From Aporrectodea caliginosa (lineage: Eukaryota > Annelida > Clitellata > Crassiclitellata > Lumbricidae), in the NCBI GenBank assembly GCA_020284085.1, contig JACEVL010000965.1, positions 62,001 through 126,000 on the forward strand: 64,000 bases of DNA, read 5' to 3'. The number at the start of each line of letters is the position of its first letter. Within the stretch, counting starts at the first letter, position 1. The notes beneath the pieces were generated by a model, which had not been told where the DNA came from, ran no database searches, and saw only the letters and a list, made by a program, of their open reading frames with translations. A program made the translations under genes and the position numbers. This document shows, piece after piece, positions 22,250 to 47,080 of this stretch.

Positions 22250-25200
22250 TCAGTAATGTCTATCCTCCGGAAGTAAAATGAAGGCCAGGTTAATCAACAG
22301 CAGCTGAAAATAACACACAGTTTATCAGTTGTAGTTAAGCGCAATGTATCTATTAAAACAATTTATATAGCGCCTCGTTAGAAACACTCGAAAGCGTTAA
22401 CTACCACACTGTCGGTACCCTGGTAGTGCCAGTCCAAAGCCCGGAAAAAGAAGGGCGATGTCAACGACCCTGGCAGCCATAAGATGTCTTTGAACACTGG
22501 TAAACTATATAAGCCTACTACGACTCAGAAAGCGCTGCTCATTATGACTATCCAACTGATTAAACCAGAGTATTATTGTAATTTATTTTTGGAGCATCTC
22601 TGACGAGTTCCCATAATAATAATACAGTAATACTATCATTAGTATTATTGTTGCGAATGTGGATATTGCAGGTGCGAGATAGCGGGGTGATGTGGTCGGC
22701 AGAGGTAATGTTTTGTTTTATCGAAGATGATTCCAAGATTGCGGACAAGAGAAGAGTAAAGCAAGGGAGAAGTGAGATCTGTTGAGAACAGGTCGAAAGG
22801 ACAGACTAGTTTTCTTAGTTTATCGCGGAGGCCAATAATGAGGAATTCTGTATTGGAAGGGTTTAGGCATAAACAGGTTGACGGTCATCCAGGCTGATAT
22901 CAGGGTGATGGAATTACGTATTATGATTTAGTGCGTCTTGAAGGGAGTGAGGTGAGAAAGATGTGAACAGTTGCGTATCGTCAGCGTAGAGGTGATGATC
23001 AACAGAGGATGAGGAAATGAGTTTGCTGAGTGGGGAGGTGTAAAGAATGAACAGCAAAGGACCGAGAACAGAACCTTGAGGAACACCGCAGATGAAGGTG
23101 TGCGGATCAGAAGAGTGACCAGTGGCATTGACAGTTAAAGAGCGTGAAGAATGGTACGACTTGATCAACGACGGGGTTGTACGAGAGATTCCAAATGCAG
23201 AGGAAAGGCGTTTGGTAAGGAGAGCATGGTCTACTGTGTCGAAAGGCGGCAAGGATGTCTAAAGACACAAACAAGAGACTTGTTGGCGCCCTATCGCCAT
23301 GACAAGTTTGTCATATAGCAAGGTGAGGAGTGTTTCAGTAGAGTGATATTTGTGTAGGCAGATTGATTTGGATTTAGGAGATTGTTTGAAGTGAGATAGC
23401 AGTTGAGACGAGAAAGGACGAGCCGTTCCGAGAGTTTTATACAAAGCGAGCGTTTACACCAACTGGAGTTACAATACCGTTCCCGCGCTCACCTCCACTC
23501 CGATGATTCCGGAAGCAATTCCGATAACAATGCCTCGCGATTGAAGGATTATGTCAAAGACGGACTCGAAGCAGTTCTGCGAGAAAACGGGAACGCCAAC
23601 AGATTTTTCATGAAAGTTACGAAAATCAACATCAAACTTATACGTTTTGCTAATGGTGAAACGGTTCGAATGGTTCGAATTCGTTTTATCATTATATGAA
23701 ACACGATAGCCGACTGGTTAAAGCTTTCAACTTTTAACGAGTAGAGTACGGGTTCGAGCCTCAACCTCTCTTCTTCTTCTTCACTCGGAACACTAGCATA
23801 CAGGTGTCAATAGAATTGAATGCGGGCAGAGAGAGGAAGCCAGTGTAGCTGTTCAAAGATAGAGGTAGAGATGTTAGAGTATTACTACACTAACTAAAGA
23901 TAAAAGGTAACTCAAATAAAGTAAAGCGAGGTAGTTGGTCATTTATTACTAATCAGATGTTTGTATTGCGCCGGGTTCTAATGCACAAGGCATGCATCCA
24001 TCACACAATGGCGCACCAAAACCAAGCCGTGATGAGGTCACTATCAATGTCCAGACGATTGTTGCACTGTCGCATGCCATTGTCTCCATGACATGGTCTT
24101 GGTGTTGTTTATATGGTTTTACGCAGGTATATTATTGTCTACATAATGAGTACGTATTGGACGATTTCATTAAGCAACAAAAGGCGCTCTAGTAAGTTTC
24201 CAATCTCTAGAGTTTCTAGAGTTAATGCAGATCCAGTTGAGAAGACTACACAGTACCTTTGGATTGATATAAGCCTCGGTTCCTTTCAGACATTCGGTCA
24301 GATTGGAAAAGGTCGAATCGTCATAACGTTTCGATGTCTCCATGTCCATGTCTTTGTTCTTAGCACAACAAGATATCGGGACAGCAGCCATATGAGTCAT
24401 CCCTTTGATCGTAACGTTGTGAGACCAGTGGCTGTTAATGTAGTCGGTGTAATTGTACGTGCCACAGCAACTCGCCTGTAAATGTAATGTTGTAATTGTA
24501 ATAGAGGCAAAACACCGAAACCTAACGAAATCTGGTCCGCCGACCGAAACACAGAGGCAACCGATAATAGACAATCCAGTTGGGGAAAAAATTAAGTCTA
24601 AACTTGTTTTCCCACAGTAGCCAACTTCCTTTCCCACAGAAGGCAACTTGTTTTCCCACAGTAGTCAACTTGTTTTCCCACAGTAACCTTTTGATGTTTA
24701 CCTAACCTATGGAACTTCGACTGAACATCTCGAATATATAATTAATATTAATTTTGACAATGGTTTTCACTTGAAGCAACAATCGATTGATTGCTAAAAA
24801 GTTGCTATAGAAGTCATCAGAAAAAACAGCAGCCGATAGCAGTGTGACTCGGTTGAACAAACATGGACTATTATAATACGTCACATCTTCCTCGGTTGTT
24901 TCTGGTTTCAGATATTTCCCAGTTTCAAAGTGAAGGTCTCCATTCCTGTGTTGTTTCGTGTGCAACATATTAGCAACTTGCGTTCGTGTATCCTCTGTTT
25001 TCCACAGTAGACTTTTGTGGTTGATTTAATATTTCACTCGAAACTGAAAAGACTGCTTTTTGGCAAATCCTATCTTGATTCCTCCCTTTCCCCACCTACA
25101 TCGCCGTTTAAACTCTAAACAACACCCACTCTCTGGATTTTGACCCTCCCCCGCCTATCGATTTTGTTTTGATTCAGCGCCTTTGAATAAGCTGGTTCCC

Positions 25201-26182
25201 ACGACTTCGCATTTTGGAGCTATTGAAGTTTCAAGTTCACGACTACGATTATGTTTACGACTTTGTGGCTACTGTGGGAAAGCAAGTTGACTACTGTGGT
25301 GACAGTAAACTAAAGTAAAAATTATCTGTTTGTCAAAAATTATCTGCTTGTTTATCTGATGGGACCAATAAAATATATGGAGATGGTTTTGGTTACTTTG
25401 GTAATCTTAAAAATGTTCAGCCCTAGATGTATTTTGACAGCTACAACGCTGTTTATATCCAGGCAAATTGCAAAGTCCCCTCCACCTCAATATAGTTGTA
25501 GTAGTGGTAGAATAAAAACATTGTCTTCCTTACCCCAATCTGCAGAAGTGTCCATCCCAACGATACTGGGTCGTTCGGCAATTTCAAGGTGTCGTTATCA
25601 AACAGCGTTATATCTGGGAAAACAAGAATAACGCATTCGATACATGTTGGAGAGTATTTTCCATGCAAAACGAATAGGCCTACAGGCTCAATTCCGGCGC
25701 TGCAAGTAACTATAGACCAGTAAAAACACTGTCTAACTTCACCACTAATACTCTTGTTGTGAAAGTCAGAAGTCTAGAAAAGGAGGAGGGCAACGCTAAT
25801 TATCTTTTTTCGACACATGGTCTTTAAACAGCATCTAATCAACTAGAACTTTGCATTCTTTGAAATCTCTAGCGGTTTAAATATTGGACGAGAATCCGGT
25901 GCAAAAAGACAGACCTTCATTGAATCCCTCCATCGATTTATACATCGCATCGGGTATGGCTGTTATCAGCTGAAATTTCACGTCGAAATTAAAATTTTAA
26001 TATGCTGTTCATAGTAACTTTTAAAAATGCAAATTTCCGACAAAGCATTAAAACCTTATATCAACCATACATTCGAACAGATGTACTTAATTATGAATAT
26101 ACGAATATGTACATGCGCAATTGCGCATGTATATGTATATGTCTATATATACATATGTAGGCCCTATATATATTATATATAG

Positions 26183-26228
<46 letters not shown>

Positions 26229-29016
26229 GCACATAATTATACATAGGCATGACAGCAGACATATTCAGAAAGACATACAGACAGAGGCACACATAATCAG
26301 AGAGGAACATTTAGATAGAACATCAGACGACTCCTTTTAGAGGTTTACAGGAACAAGATAAAACCTTAGATACAAGCAACAGTTATCAGACAAAACATCA
26401 GCCAATTAGCCAAGCATCCAGTCATCCAGCCAGTCAGTCAGTCATTCAACCAATCAGTCAGTTAGTCACCCAGTTTGTGTGGAAGAAGCGATGTGCCGAC
26501 TAGGAAAGGGCGCTGTCGAAGCGATTGGAATGGGGCTCGATTGATTGGTTTCTCACCTTTTGGGGAGCAACTGCGGCGAATATGATGAGAGCCAACTGAG
26601 TCAAGAGGACGACGACCAGAACAACGATGTACTGGAAACAATAATCAAACGATTCATGACATGCAAATTTATGCAAATACATGCGCATTTGTATGTAATA
26701 TTTCGACCCTGATATTAATTAACGAGAGCATAAAACCTTGAGAAAGAGTGAGAAATTGACTGAGAGACATAGAATGAACAGACAGGAAGGGAAAGGAAAA
26801 AGCAGACCTACAGAAAGACAGACGGAAAGACAGACAGACAGATACTCAGAGGAAGACAAGACAGACGGGCAGACAGACCAGTAGACATACAGACAGTGGG
26901 CAGATAGATAGATGGATGGATGGATGGATGGATGGTTGGATGGATGCAGGCCCGCCGAGAGGGGGGCAGGGGGGCAAAAACCCAGGGGCCCGGCGACTTT
27001 TAGGGGCCCGGGCTGGGCCCAGCAATCAACTTATGAAAAATATTATAATCAGTTATACAAAGTTTATGATTTATGCCTTTTCAAATATAATATTACGGGC
27101 ACTTAAGTACAATAGCTGCATATATAAATATAATTTTGAAGGGTTATACCCGCACTATTATTATTTCAGTTTTTTTTAAATTCTCATATAGTCTAAGGAT
27201 AGTTAGGGGCCCGTGACTGCTCTGCCTAGGGGCCCAGAATTTCTGTCGGCAGCCCTGGATGGATGGACGGACGGACGCACAGACTGACTGATTGATTGAT
27301 TGATTGACTGATTGATTGATTGATTGACTGATTGATAGACCGACAGTCAGATATATAAATAGACAGACAGATCCAAATGAACTGACGGCACATAGTAGTC
27401 CTCTGCTTTCACAGCAGGCTCCGCAACAGCCAAAGAATCCGACAGTAGCAACTATAGCACCGACGACGATCATAAAGATGGCGGTGCCCTGGATGATTCC
27501 TCCCAGGTCAAGCGCGGCCTGAATTTTCGACATTTCGGGTATCTTTCCCAGGATGGTAAAGATTAGGTCCGGCTTCACTTGGGCAACGATGCCAAACGAC
27601 AACATCATCAACCCAGCCAACTGTTAAAGCACAGAACGAATAATTATTATGTACTGCAACGCATTGTATTGATTGCCGTAACATAACATGCGTACTAATA
27701 ACCAAACCTCTTACTAATTAACAGTTACGCTTCATTGTCTTGATAAACGATCGGGTAGATTATATTTGCAACTAATTACTTCATTGTGTCGGTGCCCAAT
27801 GCAAAAGGCATCGGCCGATGGCGCTCCAAAATCAAGCTGTAATCGGGTCAACATCGAGACGATCAGTCTTCTTAGACGAAACAGCATACCACCTGTAACG
27901 CTGTTTCTAGAGATTTCTTTCCGAAGAAGGAAGATAGACAGCGAGAAAGAGACACAGAGAAAGGCACCCAGACAGACAAACAGTTAGCCATACTGCTGAG
28001 ATATTACTCACATAGGAAGGGACGGAGTCAGACAGAACCGAATAGACAGACAGGCGGAGAGAGAGACACGCACGCACACAAACGGATATAGATAGAAAGA
28101 GAACCTCTGTGTAGGCCTCAGTGTTATTTTACTTCACAAAATAATTTCTATTTCAGTTTCAGTTCAGTTCGGCTGGGAGTAATTTCAGTTTCAGTTCAGT
28201 TTCAGTTCTCAAATAATTTCAGTTCAACTTCAACTTCGAGTTCTCAAATAATTTCAGTTCAACTTCAACTTCGAGTTCTTAAATAATTTCAGTTCAAGTT
28301 ACAGTTCTCCAAAAATACGCCACACTCATTTCCCGTTTTCTCATCCATCACAACGCACTTCGATTTCCCAGACTCTTCACAATACTCAAAATATTCCCAA
28401 ACTGGACTCTCCCTTTTCCTACCGGACAACAAACGAGCTAAATTTGACGACATTCTCGAAAAGAACCGCTGAACGACAATACTGTGAACGATAATACCGT
28501 GATATACCGAGAAATCTCGCGAGATTAACGACTTTCTATTAAGTTCTTAACATAGTCCAACGAAAGACTGGTTCACCGCTAATTTAAGTCAGTATTCAGT
28601 AAGTAAATTACTTCATTTCTATAACATAGTCCAACGAAAGACTGGTTCACCGCTAATTTAAGTCAGTAAGTAAGTAAATTACTTCATTTCTATTTTTAGT
28701 CATAAATGTGTATAATTTCCGTTCGAATTTTAATTATCGTTACAGTTTTTATTCAGTTCGGCATCATTTATTTCCGTTTCCGTTCAGTTTTCGTTCTTAG
28801 AATATTTTCAGTTATCGTTATACTTATCGTTAACGGAATGGATTATTTTCAGTTCGACTTATCGTTTCCGTTAACGAATATAACACTGGTAGGCCTGTTT
28901 CTAGCAGAGATATTAACATAATGCCAACACAGACACGGAAGCAGACAGACCTTCGAACAGACACGGAAACACACATCAGCATGACCTCTGTATCTCTGTA
29001 TGTCTGTCTCTATCCG

Positions 29017-29061
<45 letters not shown>

Positions 29062-29723
29062 GTCCGTATTTTTCTCTATGTGGCTGTCTTTGGCTAATTA
29101 TTATTGAATGCGGCAGTGGTTTTTAAATTAATGTCAATTGCAAACGGAACCTGTTTCATGTTTTAATCTGAGTCGCGCATGATTCAAATCTCCAATATTG
29201 TTAGTCGTCGAGCCAACGATGGTCGCTTACAAACACACGTTTAGAAAAACAGAACAACCTTTTAAGTTCACCCCAATCTACCACATGTCAGATTTTCACC
29301 ACAGATTTGAATGGGTTCCACGCCGTTTAAGGTCCCCGTGTACGGTCCCTGTTAAAGGGACCGAATGGCCTCGACCCTGATGATTTGTCAATCAATTGAT
29401 CCTCTGAGATCCTTCACCAACGTTTGAATGGAGTCAACGACGTTTGAGATGGTCGCGGTCTATAGTCCGTGTTAGAGCGACCCAAGGGCTCTTATATAAT
29501 TATAATTATACAGAGGTCCTTGAGCGACCTATGGCGTAGACCCTGCTCATATTTCAATGACTTAATCGGGTGAGATTTTCACCACTGCTGCCCGTCTGAA
29601 TAGAAGCCACGCCATGTAAGGTCCTTACGTTCCGACCATGCTATACCAAGCTGATGGTCTTACCAGAAAGATGAGGTTGAAGAGTACGAGGATGCATTTG
29701 GCGATTCCCTGACAGCTGCACAT
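22250..29723 (-). CDS. Tetraspanin, copy B (8 coding exons, 286 aa)
   Basis: Coding exons in gene order: 29723-29664, 27620-27387, 26631-26557, 25969-25915, 25613-25534, 24475-24257, 23576-23493, 22303-22250. Every exon has exactly the length of its copy A counterpart. The protein starts MCSCQGIAKC and ends LPEDRHY. TM2 carries GCCGACCES, the large loop has ASCCGTYNYTDY, VPISCC and ECLKG, and TM4 follows NCFESVFDII. Sequons are NDT, NYT, NVT and NLT. The most compact of the four copies, and the closest to copy A in the loop exon. The cytoplasmic tail differs fully from A after the last transmembrane residues. Intron 1 holds a 770-bp hAT-like element and intron 2 a 311-bp one. A LINE remnant lies just downstream of exon 7 in intron 7. 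The frame is intact throughout. The acceptor of the 5' UTR part of exon 1 is altered relative to A, C and D, so the upstream splice is less certain. Confidence 0.87.
22395..22510 (+). repeat. GTGCCAGTCC / GGGCGACGTTAACGACC repeat fragment
   Basis: Body fragment of the SINE family at 37383-37930. Similar fragments lie at 6120-6215, 17965-18060, 25745-25850, 32680-32790, 37110-37215, 44160-44235 (inverted), 44795-44850 and 52745-52795 (inverted). They occupy paralogous places just downstream of exon 8 in A, B and C. Confidence 0.65.
22600..23450 (-). mobile_element. 5'-truncated LINE reverse transcriptase, minus strand
   Basis: Gene-sense pieces read HKYHSTETLLTLLYDKLVMA, FDTVDHALLTKRLSSAFGI, CGVPQGSVLGPLLFILYTSP and LYADDTQLF, then NTEFLIIGLRDKLRKLV and RNLGIIFDK. 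These are RT motifs in correct order for a CR1/L2-like LINE, broken by at least two frame changes. It lies in the last intron of copy B. Confidence 0.85.
23698..23776 (+). repeat. tRNA-Ser/Leu-like relic next to copy B exon 7
   Basis: GATAGCCGACTGGTTAAAGC and GGGTTCGAGCC at the paralogous position of 6936-7020, so the insertion predates the A/B duplication. Confidence 0.45.
24598..24692. repeat. Short 22-bp-type repeat in copy B (four units)
   Basis: Four units of the type AACTTGTTTTCCCACAGTAG, at the place where copy C has its 1.3-kb array. A further single unit occurs inverted near 25270. Confidence 0.85.
26947..27257. mobile_element. hAT-like miniature element, CAGGGCTGCCGA family
   Basis: Ends CAGGCCCGCCGAGAG and the complement of CAGGGCTGCCGACAG. 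Subterminal GGGGCCC blocks occur at both ends. The flanking GATGGATG is duplicated but sits within a GGAT repeat, so the exact target site is ambiguous. Located about 130 bp beyond the exon-2 donor of copy B. Confidence 0.78.
28119..28888. mobile_element. hAT-like miniature element, same family as the copy D insertion
   Basis: The ends are CAGTGTTATTTTAC and the complement of CAGTGTTATATTCG. The perfect 8-bp duplication GTAGGCCT lies at 28111-28118 and 28889-28896. The interior has repeated TTTCAGTTTCAGTTC and TTATCGTTAACGG motifs resembling the 51066-51608 element. A unit beginning ACATAGTCCAACGAAAGA is tandemly duplicated at about 28550 and 28623. Lies in intron 1 of copy B. Confidence 0.88.
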
Positions 29724-30353
29724 CTTCACCGATTTATCTGGTGATTAATCGTTGAAACCTCTTCAAAGTTCCACCTAAAAGTATAATGGGGAAAAAAGGC
29801 TATGACCAAGATGTTAGTTGTCCTAAACTTTGTGGATACATTATCAGCATTCACAAGGCACCAGTCGAATGTAGCATAGGCTAGAGTCGTGCGGTAGATC
29901 ATGTGCTGGTGAAACCGTTTCGAAAACCGTTGGATCAAAGAAACAAAATGTCATAGATTCGAGATTTATTAAAAAATAATTTCCTTAATAATAATAAAAT
30001 TTCAGATTGAAATTGGTAAAACAATTTGTCGAATATTTTTGTACCAATACGACTCGCTGTGTAGTTAGTAGAATTGTTCATATTCAGCGAAAATTTAGCA
30101 GTGCTAGTAATTAGTTACCTCTGCACTAAGAATAATACTACCACTGCTTAGTTACAGAGTAGCTTACTAAATTGCAACAATCGTATATCAGGCATTAAAT
30201 AAGATAGTAGTCGACTTAGTAAAGTAAAATAACATGAAGTTGTTCCTAAGCGTTTATCTAAATTGATTATTAAATGTAGACATCACATTCAGGCCTTCTA
30301 TGCGCTTCTTTTGACCGCCCATATTGATGGAAATCGTAGCGAGTCGTACTTAC

Positions 30354-30450
30354 TAGAGGAATAGATGTTCGTCGATAGCAGAACTACACCGTCGCAGTGT
30401 TGAAACTAAACGCGAGGCCCGACCTTGCTTCACTGTGGTCAGTGAAGGTC
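30354..30450 (-). other. Copy B first, non-coding exon (5' UTR)
   Basis: The GTAAGT donor begins at 30353. Exon length and the motif TTCTGCTATCGACGAAC match copy A, and the distance to the TATA-like box is also preserved. The upper boundary is inferred. Confidence 0.55.
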
Positions 30451-30477
30451 TCTATTCCCAGATCAGTCACACAAGGC

Positions 30478-30485
30478 CTTTAATA
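30478..30485 (-). promoter_or_regulatory. TATA-like box, copy B
   Basis: Gene-sense TATTAAAG, followed by the same GATCTGGGAATAGAGACC block as in copy A. Confidence 0.45.
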
Positions 30486-30499
30486 CGTTTATAGTTCGG

Positions 30500-32500
30500 C
30501 AACAATGGCCTCTCTACAAAACTCAGCCGAGCTCTGTTCGCACAGAATTGTGCTGGAATTTGCCTTTTAAAAATTTTGCACAATACTTGAATTGCAGTTA
30601 GAGGCTGAACCCAGGGCCTGGGCTACAAATATAGCGAGCTCTAGTGGGCCACTTAAAATCAGCCCGAAAACCACATGTTGGTCAGTACGGGTTAAGTGAT
30701 GACAGTTGGCCCAAAATGTCAATGCATCCTGGTAGGGTCTCGTCAAACTGTTTCTGAGTGTTCGTAGTCTTGTTTGACTGTGGTGTATTTGAATGCGTCA
30801 TGGTTTGCGTTGAATAAGTATTGACCATTGACAGCCTTTCCCCCAGAATTTCATAATTTGTACGATGATATCTCGCCACATGAGTCAGAAAAATAGGGCC
30901 TACACAGCCTTCGCTGATAAATAAATAGGATGTTGGGAAGTTTATAGGAACTTAGGCAAACTTCGCGCCTGACAGTCCTGCGAATAGCAACTGCGATTAA
31001 CATTATTTATTATATTTACCATCAGTTCATGTGATTTATTGTTAGCGTCTGATCAAACTTTCACTAATCACGAACTCATATTCGTTTCGTCATCATATGA
31101 AAAATATTGCAAAACTTCGCTGTCGCGCTACCATCCAGCAAATAACTTAGTCGCGATAAGTTCATTCTTGTCAGACAATTAACCCTACGCGAAGTAGTCT
31201 CCAATGTCAACTTTAATCGCTCACTCGACTTCAGGTGCTATATAAATGCCCAGACATTTATTTACAGTCACAGACCAAAGACCATCGGAACATAACAATA
31301 AACTTCATTTATTCCAAATAAGAAATCGGTTCTTCTTGTGACGGTGTTGGTGAAAGATATGGAACAAACGGAAGTCCGATGAATGCGCTGGTCTCGTGTT
31401 CAGGACCTTGTGAAGAATATGGGCTCCTCTCTACGTACCTCGTGGGACTTCTTATATGCAGGGTCAACAAAAAAAGTCACAGTCAAAAGACCACGAATCA
31501 AAATGTCCAGCATGCAAAGGCAAAGGCAATAAAGCACAGTTATCTTACTTACATACATTAAATATGTCAAGCATTGTCAGATATATTATTTTGTAACACT
31601 TATATATACAACCATCAGGGCCTATCACATGTACCCGGTCTATGTAAACTAGCATTGAACTGTTTACACATTATTATTATTATCAATAATTATTATTACT
31701 TCGATGTTTCATCATTATCATTATAACTGTTGTCCCATTGTGCGTTTGCAAATGATGCATTAAAGACCATATTTACTTATTTACTTATTTACTTAAACCA
31801 CGTGGTATTGTCTCACACTCTGACACATATATGTCTACGTATATGTGTGTATCATAATGTGTGTAATTGTAACTGCAAGTGTTTCATATAGCGCCTATTT
31901 TATAAAACTCATCAGAGATGCAGTTACGGACCAGAGAACATGTTAATACGATCGAGTAGAACGGTCTTCAACCGGTTGTGATATACAGACAGATAGAAGA
32001 AGCTGTTCCAGAGTGAACTATCGACATGCGTAAAATTGATAATCACATGAAAATATATGTCATGTAAATTCGTGATTATTCTAATAACATATAAACATGT
32101 AGGGCCTATATCAGCCTGTGTTTATTTATATAGCGCCTCATGTTAACCTATATGTGCATAAATTATAGTTATGCATATGCGATTTTATATAATTATTTAT
32201 ATTAGGCCTATAGTAGATTATATTATTATTAGATTATTCTAATTACAATTATATTATATTGGCAATTGATTTTATATAAGTTAATTATTTATATTCCAAC
32301 ACTGAAACCGTGTTGAAGAGTCGAACGACAAATATTAAAGTCACAACTGATAGTCAATTGCTTTTAAGGTCAGATATCATTCGGTGTAATAAAAGAAGCT
32401 CGTGAGTAAGTAAGTCGTTCCTTCCATATCAATCAGCCTATAGAGCCTAATAGGGCGAGATAGGCCTAATCCTTGGAAGAACAGACGGCAGGTCACGACA
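30500..32500. other. Spacer between copies B and C
   Basis: Upstream part similar to 19700-20900. 31330-31500 carries a repeat shared with 48690-48900. 31860-32500 aligns with the 3' flank of copy A (TAACTGCAA, GCGCCT, GAGTAAGTAAGTCGTTCCTT). No gene seen. Confidence 0.6.
31625..31797 (+). mobile_element. LINE/SINE 3' end with TTAC tail, second copy
   Basis: Shares ATAACTGTTGTCCCATTGTG, then TTTGCAAATG and AAAGACCATA with 11235-11421, and ends in TTAC/TTAT repeats. Lies between copies B and C. Confidence 0.5.
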
Positions 32501-32512
32501 CTTAAATAAGTT

Positions 32513-44548
<12,036 letters not shown>

Positions 44549-44850
44549 CTTCACCGATTTATCTGGTGATCAATCGTCAAAACACCTGAAAAATTCAATC
44601 AATCTTCTTTTAAAATATTTTATATTTATTTAGCGCAACTGTTTCATGCCCAATCGATTTTCTATCGCGTTAACTTGAAGAGCGCGATTGAATCGTTTTC
44701 TGAGGGTTTAAATTCCGCCGGAAGAAATTTATTCCACTGGCATCACCCAGAGCCACCTGTCAAAATCAGCTACAACAGAACCTCGCCACTACCTGTAATG
44801 CCAAAAGTGCCAGGCAGTGTCAGCCCCAACGGCCTTAGTAGCCATAAGAT

Positions 44851-44980
44851 CAGAGGCGAAAATCTGTACACAACTTTGGATTTTTTTGGGGGCAAGATTT
44901 TTGCATTTGAGAGGGACAGAGTTGCCCCAGTCAAAACTTTGGTGGACAGTCCCCTCTATCCCCCATGATTTACGCCACTG
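44851..44980. mobile_element. hAT-like miniature element, 130 bp
   Basis: Ends CAGAGGCGAAAATC and GATTTACGCCACTG, with the perfect duplication CATAAGAT (44843-44850 and 44981-44988). It interrupts an older interspersed repeat whose uninterrupted form (AGCCATAAGATGTC) is present elsewhere in the window. Confidence 0.85.
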
Positions 44981-45589
44981 CATAAGATGTCCTTAAACAC
45001 TTAAAAATTACCGATGCTCGACTACAAAAATACGACATCCACCTTCAGCGTCGATGGGAATAGGCCTACCAGGCGGCGAGTAAGAGCATTGGTCACTTGC
45101 CCTTAGCATCGTGTTGTGCGATTGTTTGATGCGTTGGGGATGGCGTTTCGAAATCCGATTGATCAACGAAAGAAGATGTCATTGATTCGTGAATTACTTA
45201 CCAACAATTTCCTTAATATTAGTAAAATTTCTGACAGAAATTTGTAAAACAATTTGTCGAATAATTTTGTGCCAATTCGACTCGCTGTGTTGTTAGTAAA
45301 ATTGTTCCTAGTAAAGATGGATATTGAAAGGAAATTATGGGGCGATAGTACGTACGACCCTCTGCTCCAAGAAACTTAGTAAGTCAACAAACCACTGCTT
45401 AATTACTGAGTAGCTTACTAGATACTAACAAGCGCATACCAGACACTAATTAAGCTAGTAGTCGACTTAGTAGGCCTAAAATGGTATAAAAGTGAATTTG
45501 TTCCAAAGCGTGACAATTATCACTCATAGCGAACCACAATAAATTATTAAATAAATACATCACATTTACTACGCGTTTGCTAAAGCAGA

Positions 45590-45850
45590 GGCTACGACTG
45601 AGATCGTGAAGAGAAGGGCGACGAGTTTTCGGCGGCCGTGCCTTCTCGGCTGCCGGTCCCAGGTGATGGAACAGTCTCCATTCTGCGATTGAATCCTTCA
45701 AGGCTAAACTAAAGAGTCAAGACTACCATAGTTTATTCTCATTGATGTTTCAGTTCGTGTTTCTCTGTTCATCCTATACACTCGATGTTATAGTTTTGTG
45801 TATGGGCCCTTATAGCGGCATGGCTGTGTTATGGTGACATAGAAATTGTA
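45590..45850 (+). mobile_element. LINE C-terminal fragment ending in a TTA repeat
   Basis: With one frame change it reads WNSL-like sequence, then AIESFKAKLKSQDYHSLF, resembling the end of CR1-like RT proteins. The 3' UTR (CTTATAGCGGCATGGCTGTG) runs straight into the ATT-rich tract at 45857. Confidence 0.5.
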
Positions 45851-45856
45851 GTTTTT

Positions 45857-46011
45857 ATTATTATTATTATTATTATTATAATTATTATTATTATTATTAT
45901 TATTATTATAATTATTAATTATTAATTATTAATTATTAATTATTAATTATTAATTATTAATTATTAATTATTAATTATTAATTATTAATCATTAATAATT
46001 ATTAATTATTA

Positions 46012-46077
<66 letters not shown>

Positions 46078-46115
46078 TATTATTATTATTATTGTATTAT
46101 TATCATCATCATCAT
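45857..46115. repeat. TTA / TTAAT repeat tract
   Basis: ATT trinucleotides flank a block of about a dozen TTAATTA heptamers (about 45910-45985). It follows the 3' end of a LINE fragment and may be its expanded tail. Confidence 0.92.
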
Positions 46116-46185
46116 CACACCCCCATTATTATCGTTATTGCTTTGACCTCCAATATTGTCGGAAATCGAAACGCCAGATACTTAC

Positions 46186-46385
46186 TAAAGGAGACTGCGA
46201 TACTTTCCACAGCTTTCTTTCTTTCTGAGTACTTCTCCCAATTTCCTATTTACAAATTCCACAGTAAAACTGTTCGCAGTTTTAACGAATCTCAAACGCG
46301 TCGATAACAGAACTAGGCTACACTTTAAGCAAAAAATCCCGAGGAGGCCTGGCCTCGTTTAACTGTGAGCAATGAAGGTCTCTAT
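46186..46385 (-). other. Copy C first, non-coding exon (longer form)
   Basis: The GTAAGT donor begins at 46185. The conserved GTTATCGACG motif lies about 110 nt further from the donor than in A and B, so this 5' UTR exon is longer. Copy D shares the long form. The upper boundary is inferred from the TATA-like box at 46412-46419. Confidence 0.5.
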
Positions 46386-46411
46386 TGATGACGGAGATCA
46401 ATTTCAAACGC

Positions 46412-46419
46412 CTATTATA
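46412..46419 (-). promoter_or_regulatory. TATA-like box, copy C
   Basis: Gene-sense TATAATAG at the position corresponding to TATTAAAG of A and B, followed by a diverged but alignable AATAGAGACC block. Confidence 0.38.
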
Positions 46420-46588
46420 GTACGGCAGCAATGTGGGTCACAAGTAGACCTATCTACTTAAGTTGCTCAGCCGTGTTTTGTTCGCACAGATCTGTACTAG
46501 AATCTACCTTTGAAATTTACATAATACCTTTACGACAGTAGCCTACTGTTAGAGGCTGAACCGCTACAGTCCATGCATATACATATAT

Positions 46589-46817
<229 letters not shown>

Positions 46818-46829
46818 ACTCCAAATGAA

Positions 46830-47030
46830 ACAGGTAAACCAATTGATACTTTAAAAACGTGATGTCATTCGGATTTTATATGAATTATACATTATACTTG
46901 AAGTTACTGGACAGGTATATTGGCTTACCGGCGGATATGTATCCACACACACACACTTGCAGGTGCATAAATGATTTTTTTGTAACATACATGGACTTCA
47001 TTATGTCCGCTATTTACAATAATATATATA

Positions 47031-47080
<50 letters not shown>

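Noticed and set aside
44675..44968. 97-residue plus-strand frame
   Set aside because: It overlaps a SINE-like repeat and the miniature element at 44851, so the frame is fortuitous.
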